Shown here: positions 26,156 to 35,339 of the stretch, one piece after another
Layout: each line of letters starts with the position of its first letter
Numbering within the stretch: position 1 is the first letter of the stretch
NCBI GenBank assembly: GCA_020632595.1
Contig: JACKFF010000001.1
Location: 434,001 to 498,000 of the forward strand
DNA from: Nitrospiraceae bacterium
Lineage (GTDB): Bacteria > Nitrospirota > Nitrospiria > Nitrospirales > UBA8639
Direction: 5' to 3'
DNA length: 64,000 nucleotides
Position numbers and translations under genes: made by a program
Notes under the pieces: model-generated
Database searches by the model: none
The model's input: only the letters and a program-made list of their open reading frames with translations
What the model was told of the DNA's origin: nothing

Positions 26156-26503
26156 ATGGAACAGATCCGCCAGCATCCGACCACAAAAACATGGCGTCTC
26201 TTGGGCCTCGCAGGCCTGGCCCTCTCGGTCGCGTTCGTCCTGAATGAAGCCCAAGCCCGGGGGCTGTCCATGCCTTCCTCCATTCCCTCCCTCAACGCCC
26301 AAGGGACTCACCCCACCAACATGCCATCAACGGCCCACATTTTGGAAAAACATCGAACTTCCCAACCGACAAAATTCACCAATAACAGTGAGGCAGGTTC
26401 AAGAGAAAGAGAAAACAAAGATAAAATACAAAAGAAAAGATTCGGGTTGGCAATTTTATTTCTAGGCACGTTGGCCGAAAAAAGCTCGCACGGTTTTTCG
26501 TAA
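26156..26503 (+). CDS. small exported protein of unknown function
   Basis: 115 residues. A basic start and hydrophobic stretch (about 13-34: LLGLAGLALSVAFVLNEAQA) form a signal peptide. The remainder is Pro/Ser/Lys-rich, with one more hydrophobic stretch (LAILFLGTL). I do not recognise it. An in-frame ATG at 26117 would add a leader that does not look like a signal. Modest support only. Confidence 0.4.
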   Translation: MEQIRQHPTTKTWRLLGLAGLALSVAFVLNEAQARGLSMPSSIPSLNAQGTHPTNMPSTAHILEKHRTSQPTKFTNNSEAGSRERENKDKIQKKRFGLAILFLGTLAEKSSHGFS

Positions 26504-26585
26504 CGACCCAGCATTAGTCCGGATGGGAAGCGTGCCTCCTCTCCAGAGAAACGAACCATTGACGGAATACGAATCTGGATTTGCC

Positions 26586-27545
26586 CTACGTTGATAAAGT
26601 GTGAGGAGAGGAATCTGCAGAGAAAAAAGTCGGAGATAAATCTTCCAGCGCCAACAACAAGGCATGCGTCCCGGAACGCCCATGACCATTGGCTTGAATC
26701 GCAACATACAGCTTTCGAACCAGTGAAAGCCCTGTGAGAAGTATGCCCATTCGTTTGGCTTCATCTAATGCCATACCCATATCCTTAATAAAATGCTCTA
26801 CAAAAAATCCGGCTTCAAAATCCCGTTTCAATATCCGGGGTGCCAGATGGTCAAGAGTCCAACATCCCGCAGCCCCACTGGATATGGAACGCAACAAGGT
26901 TTCGCCATCCAACCCGGCTTTGTGGGCATACAATAACGCCTCACACACACCAATCATCGTGCCCGCAATGGTTATCTGATTACAGAGTTTGGCATGCTGC
27001 CCGCATCCGGCTTGGCCTTGATATACGACAGTTTTTCCAAACACGGACAAGATCGGCCTGACCGCTTCACATACCATCAAATCTCCACCCACCATAATGG
27101 ACAATGTGCCATCTCTGGCCCCAACGTCACCGCCGGAAACCGGCGCATCCAGAGCGAATGCGGAATTTGAAGCGGCCACACTGGCCAATTCACGAGCCAA
27201 CGTCGGCTCAGAAGTGGTGAAATCCACGAAGACCTGTCCAGGTCGAGCCTGCGGCAACAGCCCATCTGCGTGAAGATATATCTGACGAACATCCTGCGGA
27301 AAACCCACCATTGTACAAACCACATCGGCCTCCGCAGCTAGGGCGGACGGAGAATTTGCCCACCGGGCGCCTTGATCCAACAACACCTGCGCTTTAGAAG
27401 GCGTGCGGGTAAATACCGTCAACGGATACCCTGCACGAAGGAGATGTTCGCACATTGGCGCACCCATCACTCCGGCACCAATCCATCCGATTCGAACAGG
27501 CGAAGAAAGCCTAAGAGGATCGGCCGCAGGGGAAGGGATATTCAT
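26586..27545 (-). CDS. beta-hydroxyacid dehydrogenase (HIBADH/GarR family)
   Basis: 319 residues. It starts with a Rossmann motif IGWIGAGVMGAPMCEHLLRAG (about 18-39), then DAPVSGGDVGARDGTLSIMVGG (the family signature) and the catalytic Lys in GCGQHAKLCNQ. Members oxidise 3-hydroxyisobutyrate or reduce glyoxylate or succinic semialdehyde with NAD(P). The exact substrate cannot be read here. The ATG overlaps the stop of the agmatine deiminase gene (ATGA at 27542-27545), so it belongs to the same transcript as aguB-aguA and may act downstream in putrescine or aldehyde metabolism. Confidence 0.85.
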   Translation of the reverse strand: MNIPSPAADPLRLSSPVRIGWIGAGVMGAPMCEHLLRAGYPLTVFTRTPSKAQVLLDQGARWANSPSALAAEADVVCTMVGFPQDVRQIYLHADGLLPQARPGQVFVDFTTSEPTLARELASVAASNSAFALDAPVSGGDVGARDGTLSIMVGGDLMVCEAVRPILSVFGKTVVYQGQAGCGQHAKLCNQITIAGTMIGVCEALLYAHKAGLDGETLLRSISSGAAGCWTLDHLAPRILKRDFEAGFFVEHFIKDMGMALDEAKRMGILLTGLSLVRKLYVAIQANGHGRSGTHALLLALEDLSPTFFSADSSPHTLST

Positions 27546-29116
27546 GAACGCTCCTTGAGCATGGATAATGAATCAGAGGCAGGCTGTTGTTGCGTCAGGC
27601 AATGAATCGTCCCAAATCCCCAGACCAGATCCACAGCATGAATACCGACCACCGTTCGATCAGGAAACAGGTCAGACATAATCCCTACCGCCACCCGATC
27701 GTGGGGATCATTAAAGGTCGGCACCAACACGACAGTATTCCCGATATAAAAGTTGGCATAACTGGCAGGTAGCCGCCGTCCTTCAAAATAGAGCGGCTCA
27801 GGCATCGGCAAGGGGACCACCAGTAACTTTCTCCCGTCTTCCACACGCATGCCCTCTAATCGCTCGGCATTTTCAGCCAAGGGACGATAATTTTGATCAG
27901 CTGGATTGGATTCCTGACACAGCACCACCGTATAAGGATCCACGAACCGGCATACATCATCCACATGCCCATGCGTATCGTCACCGGCAATGCCATGTCC
28001 TAACCAGAGAACCTGGGAAATACCTAAATGTGCCCCAAACACTTCCTCATAATCCTGTCGGGAAAACCCGGGATTCCGCACCTGCACCTGCTCATCCAAC
28101 AGACATTCTTCCGTGGTCAACAACGTTCCTTGCCCATTCACATCAATAGCGCCACCTTCCAGAACAACCCCGGCACGATTTCTCTCCACAGGAAATACGG
28201 GAATCTTCAGTTTCGGACCTAACCGAACCGGGATACGATCATCCAATTGCCAATCCGGATATTTGGCCCAGGCTGTAAAACGAAAACGGGCAATGGCCAC
28301 TTGCGAATCAGGCTGATCCCGTTTCACGAAAATGGGGCCAAAGTCACGCGCCCAGCCCCGGTTAGTCGGAACACGAAAAAATTGAATGCGGGTCATATCG
28401 ACCCCAACTTTATCCAGCACCCGCCTGGCTTTCAATTCATGATCTTTGTCATTCACAAGAATCCGAACAGATTCTCCTAAAGACAGCCTCCGAACCATTT
28501 CCCCATACACCCAGGAGATCGCTCCCATTTTCCCAGGCCAATCTTTCGTATTATGGGGCCATCCGAGCCAAGTCGCCTCGTGTCGCTCCCACTCTGCGGG
28601 CATTCTCAATCCTAATTCAGCCCTACTCTCTCTATGAAGGTTTTTCTCTTGAAAGGAAAAAGTACCAGGCGGAAAAACCTCCGTTTCTTGTTCCCTGGAA
28701 GAGCTTGACCTCGATGAGAGGGCAAGGTCAGGGAGAGGGTTAAGGCCTTCAGAACGTTCCATGACTCTCACAATTTCCTCCACCACATCATCAATCTTCG
28801 TGAGAACATCATCATTGCAAAATCGAAGAACCCGAAATCCCAACCTCGTCAAATAATTGATGCACGCCTCATCAGGTTTTTTCTGTTCTCGATGGTGTTC
28901 CCCTTCCAGCTCAATAATCAGCATTCCTTCCAAACAACAAAAATCAACAACACTCCCACCGATAGCGTGTTGCCGCCTGAACTTCCATCCCTTAATCTGA
29001 CCATCTCGAATCCGACCCCAGAGCCGTTGTTCAGCATCCGATTGATTCCCACGTAACCTGGCCGCAATGGATCGCCATCTCGGTGCAATCCGCTTCATCC
29101 CTTCCCTCACCTTCAT
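27542..29116 (-). CDS. aguA: DUF559 domain fused to agmatine deiminase
   Basis: 524 residues in two parts. Residues 10-118 are a DUF559 (very-short-patch-repair-like) domain: ARLRGNQSDAEQRLWGRIRDG, GWKFRRQHAIGGSVVDFCC and RLGFRVLRFCNDDVL. After a Ser/Glu-rich linker (about 122-165) comes a full agmatine deiminase (from about 165): MPAEWERHEATWLGWPH, GWARDFGPIF, GDDTHGHVDD and the catalytic Cys506 in GFGTIHCL. It makes N-carbamoylputrescine and ammonia from agmatine. The deiminase alone, from M172 (28603), would be 353 residues, a normal length. The DUF559 part lies in a repeat-flanked cassette, so the fusion is probably an insertion event. Confidence 0.85.
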   Translation of the reverse strand: MKVREGMKRIAPRWRSIAARLRGNQSDAEQRLWGRIRDGQIKGWKFRRQHAIGGSVVDFCCLEGMLIIELEGEHHREQKKPDEACINYLTRLGFRVLRFCNDDVLTKIDDVVEEIVRVMERSEGLNPLPDLALSSRSSSSREQETEVFPPGTFSFQEKNLHRESRAELGLRMPAEWERHEATWLGWPHNTKDWPGKMGAISWVYGEMVRRLSLGESVRILVNDKDHELKARRVLDKVGVDMTRIQFFRVPTNRGWARDFGPIFVKRDQPDSQVAIARFRFTAWAKYPDWQLDDRIPVRLGPKLKIPVFPVERNRAGVVLEGGAIDVNGQGTLLTTEECLLDEQVQVRNPGFSRQDYEEVFGAHLGISQVLWLGHGIAGDDTHGHVDDVCRFVDPYTVVLCQESNPADQNYRPLAENAERLEGMRVEDGRKLLVVPLPMPEPLYFEGRRLPASYANFYIGNTVVLVPTFNDPHDRVAVGIMSDLFPDRTVVGIHAVDLVWGFGTIHCLTQQQPASDSLSMLKERS

Positions 29117-29243
29117 CCTTTCCCCAAAAAGAGGAGGAATATTGCAAAATTGGATAACAGGCTACCACTTTGAAAGGTACAGCGCTTCCCTTTTCCCAGA
29201 AGAGCTCGGCCTCAAAGAAAAGAGAAGGCTAGGGCGAGGGTCA
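28690..29243 (-). mobile_element. repeat-flanked DUF559 cassette
   Basis: Two direct repeats of 54 bases, 28690-28743 and 29190-29243, align without gaps at about 38 of 54 positions; shared blocks are GAAGAGCT and GAGGGT. Between them is the DUF559 coding part. In other bacteria, stand-alone DUF559 genes are commonly bordered by similar GAGGGT/AGGG-rich repeats; that is from memory, not a search. The unit seems to have landed between aguB and aguA. Confidence 0.6.
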
Positions 29244-29270
29244 ACTCCGCAAATTTGTTCCACGGCCGGA

Positions 29271-30152
29271 TTAATATGACTCATCCAACAACCGTTTGGT
29301 GATCCCCCCATAGGCGTCAATACGGCGATCGCGAAGAAAAGGCCAATTGCGGCGAACTTCTTCAATGCGCTTGAGATCAATATCCACCATTAGCGTTTCT
29401 TCTTTTTCAACAGACGCCTGCGCCAAGACCACACCAAACGGATCGCACACAAAAGAACTGCCCCAAAATTCCAACCCGTCACCGCCAGCCGGAGCCTCAT
29501 GGCCGACACGATTCACAGCCACCACAAACACGCCGTTCGCAATGGCATGGCTGCGTTGAATGGTCATCCAGGCGTCACGTTGGACCTGGCCTTCTTCAGT
29601 TTTTTCTTTGGGGTGCCAGCCAATGGCCGTGGGATAAAATAAAATATCCGCTCCCTGCAGGGCCGTCATCCTGGCCGCTTCAGGGAACCACTGATCCCAA
29701 CAGATCAACGTCCCGACCCTTGCGTGCGTGGTGTTGATCGCCTGAAAACTCCGATCCCCTGGAGTGAAGTAAAATTTTTCGTAATAGGCCGGGTCATCCG
29801 GAATGTGCATCTTCCGATACAGGCCGGCTATCTCTCCCCGCTCGTCCAATACGGCAATGGAATTGTGGTACACCCCTGCCGTCCTCCGCTCAAACAACGA
29901 CACCAAAATTGTCACACGATGAGATTTGGCAATTTTGGCAAAGGCCTCTGTGGAATGCCCGGGAACGGATTCTGCCAAATCAAACAGAGCCGCATCTTCC
30001 TTTTGACAAAAGTATTGGGAGCGAAATAATTCAGGCAGGCAGATAACCTGCGCTCCGTTTCGCACGGCGATCTCAACTTTGTCCACCGCTCGCTCCAGGT
30101 TCTCAGGAGGATCGGCGGAGCAAGCCATTTGAATCAATCCGATTTTCACCAC
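29271..30152 (-). CDS. aguB: N-carbamoylputrescine amidase
   Basis: 293 residues, nitrilase superfamily. The catalytic triad is visible as E41 (LPELFRSQYFC), K114 (YRKMHIPDDP) and C151 (LICWDQWFPEAARM). FYFTPGD and EFWGSSFVCDPFG match AguB. It hydrolyses N-carbamoylputrescine to putrescine, CO2 and ammonia in the cytoplasm. The frame opens at GTG 30152, preceded by GAGGATAAAG. It is followed by the DUF559-agmatine deiminase gene after a 150-base gap that holds one cassette repeat. Confidence 0.92.
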   Translation of the reverse strand: MVKIGLIQMACSADPPENLERAVDKVEIAVRNGAQVICLPELFRSQYFCQKEDAALFDLAESVPGHSTEAFAKIAKSHRVTILVSLFERRTAGVYHNSIAVLDERGEIAGLYRKMHIPDDPAYYEKFYFTPGDRSFQAINTTHARVGTLICWDQWFPEAARMTALQGADILFYPTAIGWHPKEKTEEGQVQRDAWMTIQRSHAIANGVFVVAVNRVGHEAPAGGDGLEFWGSSFVCDPFGVVLAQASVEKEETLMVDIDLKRIEEVRRNWPFLRDRRIDAYGGITKRLLDESY

Positions 30153-30540
30153 GTCTTTATCCTCATTTTTACGAATTCATACCCCCTCATTCGTGAGCAG
30201 AGTTCCCCCCTGCAGAATGCATAATTCAGTTGAGGAAAATAGAAATATCAAAGCCGGACCATCAACAATTGTAAAATATCCTACTAATACTTCATAAGCC
30301 ACATCGCACTTCTGAACCACCTGGCGGCTTTGTCTCCTTCACCCCCCTTTCAAGAAAGGAAAAAACCTTGGGAATCAGCCGCACTGAGGGGAGCAGGCTT
30401 TACTTTCCAGATACGAGGAAACAGGGTATCGGTCCCAAGAGCTTCCACCTGCAATCGATGTTCATTTTTTTCGAATGGATCTCCGGAAATTTAGGGATAC
30501 CCAACACGACCGTCAAGGTTATGTCACTATAGATGGGAAC
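30153..30540. other. intergenic region
   Basis: About 390 bases between aguB and the next minus-strand gene, likely with the promoter of the agmatine genes. A small CCTTTC / GAAAGG hairpin lies near 30347; otherwise nothing is recognisable. Confidence 0.4.
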
Positions 30541-31326
30541 CTATTCGTTAGGACGGAGCATAGCACAGCCGGGATCACGAGCCACAAACATCCCGGCCAC
30601 TTTCCGGTCTTGCTCCTTGAAGGCCTTGTGCCACCAGCAGGCCGCATTCCAGAGATGCTCGGGAGCGCTATTACGTTCCGAAGAACCCGGCGTCACACCC
30701 AAACCCAGCCCTTCAAAAATAAATTCAATATACGACGAGGCAGCGATGGGCATACCCTCTCGCAACGGGTTGCGCTTGGACCCTTGCGACCAGAGATAGC
30801 TTTGCCAGGTTCCCAACATCTCCCAAAAATTGTAACGCACACGATCCTGATTCCAGTCCCTTGCACGTTTTTTAAGCTTTTTGGCCTCTTCATCCGTCAT
30901 ATCGACCGCCACAAGTCCGACATTCGCATCGATGTCCCTGTCCTCATACAGCCCTAATGTGCCTTCATTAATACCATTACATTCCGGCCTTGGGAACATC
31001 CCGTTGCGTGGATGCAGCGGAACTTCAAGAATCGGCAGAGACCGCAACGATGTGCGAGAGGTCACAGGCTCGGCCACCACAAACACATGCGACCAGAAAC
31101 TCGGGCGTAAATCCCAACGCAACATGGACTGTGCCGTTCGCAAGGTATGTCCGGGAAGGTCACGACTGCCGATCAATCCCACGGTCATCAATCCACGGTT
31201 GCCATTGTCCTGTTTTTGCAAGGCCGCAAACGCATCATTGAAAAATTGCAGGTTGGTGCGTTTGCCATATTTGCTGGTCCAATCTTTAATAGCCGGATTT
31301 CTGGTTGAGGTTTGAGAATGGCGCAT
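30541..31326 (-). CDS. conserved-looking protein of unknown function
   Basis: 261 residues, no signal peptide. I do not recognise it with certainty. SFWSHVFVVAEP, then a middle part, then AASSYIEFIFEGLG and WNAACWW recall the arrangement of permuted NlpC/P60 (YiiX-like) proteins, in which a His comes first and a Cys later. Here Ser stands where Cys is expected, so any hydrolase activity would be lost or different. GAAAGGAATACCTC before the ATG supports the start. The neighbour downstream is the agmatine operon; the upstream neighbour is a PhoD-like phosphatase. Confidence 0.6.
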   Translation of the reverse strand: MRHSQTSTRNPAIKDWTSKYGKRTNLQFFNDAFAALQKQDNGNRGLMTVGLIGSRDLPGHTLRTAQSMLRWDLRPSFWSHVFVVAEPVTSRTSLRSLPILEVPLHPRNGMFPRPECNGINEGTLGLYEDRDIDANVGLVAVDMTDEEAKKLKKRARDWNQDRVRYNFWEMLGTWQSYLWSQGSKRNPLREGMPIAASSYIEFIFEGLGLGVTPGSSERNSAPEHLWNAACWWHKAFKEQDRKVAGMFVARDPGCAMLRPNE

Positions 31327-31402
31327 GAGGTATTCCTTTCTTCACATCACTCGAAGAACGATCTCAATGGATGAATTGGTTCTGTGAAAATCTTCCGTAC
31401 TG

Positions 31403-32860
31403 CTAACGAAGCAGCAACTCCTTCTTAAAGACACACGCTAATGGACCTCCTACTCCTTGAGGAGGAGGGACTTCATCCCAATCCAATTCAAGGCGCTTAG
31501 CCGGCAATCGCCACAATTCCAGCTCGAATCGCACTCGTGGCGTTCCTCCAACCTGGCTGCCGGGAAACATCCGCACAATACCGACATTGTTCTGAATGGT
31601 CATGATCTCGACATGTTTCTGTGGATCAATATTCCAGACAGATTCACCGCCCTGGGCATTCGGCTTGACCCGAATTCGTTGAGGAGGCGCCTCCGGTCGA
31701 GTATTACCCGGACTAATCATCGCAGCGGGAGAGGCGATGAATTCCGGCACACCATACGGCGCATCGGGGAAAGGACCATGTGCTTCAGCATATCGGCCGG
31801 TGTGAATATCCCCCGAAAGGATCAAAATGTCGTGTGGCACTCCCTGCCTGTTCTTTCCGCCTAAACTCCGCTCAAGCACGCGCCAGAGACGAGCGTAATC
31901 TTCCTTGAAATTAGACAAAGAATGATCTTTGTAATTCCCGTCCTTTTGAAAAAGAGGTTGACCTAATACCAGCACGCCAGGCCCCTGCAACCCTTGTTGC
32001 CAGTCTTCCAGTGCTTGCCATTGATCGTCCAAAATGAAATGTCCGGCTCCATTGTCGCGGCACTCCCCCCGAGTGGATCGAGTATCGGTAATGAAAAAGG
32101 AAACCGGATCGATCACAAAAGAATACCAGCGGGCTTCATCAGGATTCAGGCATTGCTGATATTGATAATAGAGTTGATCAGCAACAGGACCATAGATATT
32201 GCGATGGGAATCATCCCATGCCTGAATCAAATGTTTTTGCTTTTCAGGATAATCGTTCCAATATTCATGATCATCACACGTGATAAAATTTGGGTTGAGC
32301 TGAAGGACTTCCCGGTACTGTTCGTCTTCCCAATATTGCCGATATCGTTTTCCAAAAAGTTGAATCGCCTCCTTATCAGCAATATCCCAATAAAGAGGCC
32401 AGTCAAGATAGACCTGGTCCCCAATCAGCATTTTAAAATGCGGCTGACATAATATTTTCAACTCCCTTATGCCTGCGCGGTAATATCCATCCCGGTCGTT
32501 GTTCTGCCAAAAACAGGAGGAAAAGAGACACGTGACCCCTTTATCCGTAACGCTCTGAGGAAGGGTCGACCAGGAAAACGTTTGAACCTCGGCGTCATTG
32601 TTAGTTCCTACCTGGATCTCAAAGATTGCACCTTGGGGTGGCGGGGAGTTTTGTAGCCGCACGGACATTATCCCCATCCGTCGTTTCAGCCCTGATAATG
32701 GCGGCAACAGCTTCCATTCAGAGTGAACGGGAACCGTGGTACCACCTTGTCGGACTGCAACAGCGGGTGGAACAAAACTGCCTTCCCCTTTTTGCGAACA
32801 CCAAATCCGCCAGCCCCGCCCATCTAACAACGGGGCACCCGGAACAATCCACATATTCAT
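31403..32860 (-). CDS. PhoD-like metallophosphatase
   Basis: 485 residues. The PhoD/alkaline phosphatase D family is shown by GDQVYLDWPLYW (metal Asp), CDDHEYWNDYPEK and ILSGDIHTGRYAE, with metal-binding His/Asp in the expected order. There is no signal peptide, so unlike secreted PhoD it is probably cytoplasmic or membrane-peripheral. Family members act as phosphodiesterases or phosphatases, with Ca/Fe cofactors in PhoD proper. The 25-base gap to the BrkB-type gene upstream suggests one transcript. Confidence 0.85.
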   Translation of the reverse strand: MNMWIVPGAPLLDGRGWRIWCSQKGEGSFVPPAVAVRQGGTTVPVHSEWKLLPPLSGLKRRMGIMSVRLQNSPPPQGAIFEIQVGTNNDAEVQTFSWSTLPQSVTDKGVTCLFSSCFWQNNDRDGYYRAGIRELKILCQPHFKMLIGDQVYLDWPLYWDIADKEAIQLFGKRYRQYWEDEQYREVLQLNPNFITCDDHEYWNDYPEKQKHLIQAWDDSHRNIYGPVADQLYYQYQQCLNPDEARWYSFVIDPVSFFITDTRSTRGECRDNGAGHFILDDQWQALEDWQQGLQGPGVLVLGQPLFQKDGNYKDHSLSNFKEDYARLWRVLERSLGGKNRQGVPHDILILSGDIHTGRYAEAHGPFPDAPYGVPEFIASPAAMISPGNTRPEAPPQRIRVKPNAQGGESVWNIDPQKHVEIMTIQNNVGIVRMFPGSQVGGTPRVRFELELWRLPAKRLELDWDEVPPPQGVGGPLACVFKKELLLR

Positions 32861-32884
32861 CTTCTTACCCTTTTCAGCATACGT

Positions 32885-34375
32885 TCATGACCTTACCCTC
32901 CCTTTCCTGACGACAGAAGGATCGGCTTGTGTGGCTTCTTGGAGGAAGTCTGAAGGACCGCAAGCCTCGCCCTCCGACTCGGGGTGAAAAGCCCCACCGG
33001 GATCCTGACTCTGAGCATGGTCCATTCCGTTCTCTTCTTCAAGGACTTCAGGTTGACGTCGTACTAAATCCCGCAACGTCATGCCTTCTAACGCAGCTTC
33101 TACCGCCGCATCCCGGCGAATAAGGACCCGACTAATGGAATCTGAACCCACGGTAAATGCCTGGGGCCCGCCATGGGGTTGATGCTGCACCACTCGTAAC
33201 ACCTCGACCACCGGAATGTTTTCTGGAGCCTGCGCCAATACCAACCCTTTGGGTTTATCGCCTTTCACGACCATCTGCCCTTTCACCAAATCATCCATGA
33301 GCGATTCCACCAACGTAAGAGGCACACCTTGTGCGCGGGCTAACTGCTCTGCCCTGAGAGGCGGCTTCCCCGATAAAAACCGGCGGGTAATATGGGTGAG
33401 CAAGGACAGGGTGAGGTATTCTCGAAAGAGTGGAGTCTGGTGCTTTCGACCCAAATGTAAGAGGTATGCGGATGGATGCTGATGATAATAGGCAACTTGA
33501 GCCCCTGCCAGCACAATAAGCCACCCGACGTAAAGCCAAATGAGAAAGAGGATAAGCACGGCAAAGCCTGAGTATATGGCGCTATACCGTCCTGTCCCGA
33601 CGACAAATGATGCAAACGCCAATCCGGCCACTTGCCAGAGCAGTCCTGCCGTTACCCCCCCGATCAGCGCTGAATTAAAATTGACTTTGGTATAGGGCAG
33701 AAACTTGTAGATAAACGTAAACACCAGGCACATAAAAAAGAAGGGCAGCAGATTGGTGAGCACGACCATCAGATGCCCAAGCGGCTGCACTTCCAGAATT
33801 TTTTGGACAAGCCAATGACTTTGCGCCGAGGCTGTGAGTCCGAAGGCCGTAAAGACGAACACAGGACCCACAAGGACGACACTTAAATAATCGGTGACCC
33901 TTCTGGCCAGCGGACGCCCTGCATCAACCCGCCAAATCGAGTTCAAGGCCTCTTCAATTTTTTCAATCAGGGAGTACGTGGTATAAAACAGTCCCGCAAT
34001 CCCCACAGCTCCCAAGACCCCGACTTTCATGTTGTCGACAAACTGGATGATATTCGTGGTAATCTCAATTCCTTTGGGGCCGAGAGGATCCAACGCTTGC
34101 GCCAGAATCGGTTGGATTTTTTGATGAATGCCGAAGGCCTTGAGGACCGAAAAGGTAACGGCCAAAAACGGAACCAGGGAGAGGAGAGTGGTGTAGACCA
34201 AACTGGTGGCTCGAATACTCAGGAAGCTTTCCTGAAATTCGGCGACCGCCACCAATACCAGACGCAGAGCTTTGACGCCGAACTGGCGAACACCAGTTAA
34301 CGCATTGACATCTTCCTTCCACACGTCATGCTGGCAATATCGCAATACTTGGTCAAGCATCTTCCTCTCCGTCAT
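32885..34375 (-). CDS. YihY/BrkB-family membrane protein with Rrf2-like tail
   Basis: 496 residues. The N-terminal part (about 40-310) is a YihY/BrkB domain with six membrane helices and FQESFLSIRATSLVYTTLLSLVPFLAV. The tail resembles an Rrf2-type winged helix: LTLSLLTHITRRFLSG, RAEQLARAQGVPLTLVESLMDDLVKGQMV, KGLVLAQAPENIPVVEVLRVV and ALEGMTLRDLV. The last 60 residues are acidic and disordered. BrkB proteins are transporters of uncertain substrate. An ATG at 34360 with GAGAGGAAG before it is an alternative start. The phosphatase gene follows closely. Confidence 0.82.
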   Translation of the reverse strand: MTERKMLDQVLRYCQHDVWKEDVNALTGVRQFGVKALRLVLVAVAEFQESFLSIRATSLVYTTLLSLVPFLAVTFSVLKAFGIHQKIQPILAQALDPLGPKGIEITTNIIQFVDNMKVGVLGAVGIAGLFYTTYSLIEKIEEALNSIWRVDAGRPLARRVTDYLSVVLVGPVFVFTAFGLTASAQSHWLVQKILEVQPLGHLMVVLTNLLPFFFMCLVFTFIYKFLPYTKVNFNSALIGGVTAGLLWQVAGLAFASFVVGTGRYSAIYSGFAVLILFLIWLYVGWLIVLAGAQVAYYHQHPSAYLLHLGRKHQTPLFREYLTLSLLTHITRRFLSGKPPLRAEQLARAQGVPLTLVESLMDDLVKGQMVVKGDKPKGLVLAQAPENIPVVEVLRVVQHQPHGGPQAFTVGSDSISRVLIRRDAAVEAALEGMTLRDLVRRQPEVLEEENGMDHAQSQDPGGAFHPESEGEACGPSDFLQEATQADPSVVRKGRVRS

Positions 34376-34525
34376 GGATTCTGCACGCGGGTACCCTACA
34401 AAGAGTGGAAGAAAATGTCCAGAATGTTACAGAATTTTCCCATGATCGTTCCCACATTCTAACGCGAGGGTTCCTTCACTATCTTGGCCATTTTGTTAGA
34501 TGGGAAAAATCGTCCTCCGACATAT

Positions 34526-35107
34526 ATGAACCACATCGTAAACCGAACATTGTCTGTCTTATCTGTCGGGTGCCTCCTTGCAGGTCTGATTTGTCTGCTC
34601 ACCGGATGCCCGATATCGTCCGAATGGGATCGGCAATGGGAACAGATCCATGCGGCTCTCTCCCGTGGACAATTGCAAGAAGCCAAAGACCTGCTTCATC
34701 GTCTGTTACCATCGGTACGAAAACATGGGCCGACCGATGAACGATATGCCCTGGTGATTTTTCAGCTGGGAGAGGTCGCCCGGCTGGAAGGACAAGAGAG
34801 TCAGGCCGAAGCCTATTACTGGGAAGCCTTGCCCCTGTTGGCTCAATCCTTGGGTTCTGAACATCTTCGAATGGCCGACCCTTTGGCTGCCCTTGCCGTG
34901 TTATATCAGCGGAAAAACCAATTGGAGATGGCCCGCCCGCTTCTCAAACGAGCCTTAGCCATTCGCGAAAAGTCCTGGGGACTTTCTGACCCGCAATTAC
35001 TCCCCACCCTGCAAACTTACCATGCCCTCCTACTGGCTGGTGATCACCCGGAAGAAGCGACGGAGATTGCCGGCCGCATTGATCGGATTCTCAAACGCTC
35101 CTCCTAA
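34526..35107 (+). CDS. TPR lipoprotein
   Basis: 193 residues. The lipobox LICLLTGC gives a lipid-modified Cys near residue 27. Three or four tetratricopeptide-like repeats follow: QIHAALSRGQLQEAKDLLHRL, ALVIFQLGEVARLEGQESQAEAYYWEAL and AVLYQRKNQLEMARPLLKRALAIREKSWG. It is an outer-membrane or periplasm-facing scaffold protein. It diverges from the BrkB-type gene; the HD-GYP gene lies about 230 bases downstream. The start at 34526 puts a normal signal sequence first. Confidence 0.75.
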   Translation: MNHIVNRTLSVLSVGCLLAGLICLLTGCPISSEWDRQWEQIHAALSRGQLQEAKDLLHRLLPSVRKHGPTDERYALVIFQLGEVARLEGQESQAEAYYWEALPLLAQSLGSEHLRMADPLAALAVLYQRKNQLEMARPLLKRALAIREKSWGLSDPQLLPTLQTYHALLLAGDHPEEATEIAGRIDRILKRSS

Positions 35108-35339
35108 TCCTTCTCCTGTTTTCCTCCTAAATTGCCGGTCGTTTCGATCTTGCAGTAATCCATGGTTTCACACGATCCGTGGGGGGGGAGGGGGATCGGC
35201 TTCGCCCTCTCTTGCCCTTTTACGGGAATATCGTTACCATTGGCGCCATTCTATCCAGTCCCCGGTTGATTGGTACCCATCTGTACATCTCACGTCTCAT
35301 CTGGTGCGTTTTATATCCCCTTTTGCCCAACCTTGCACC

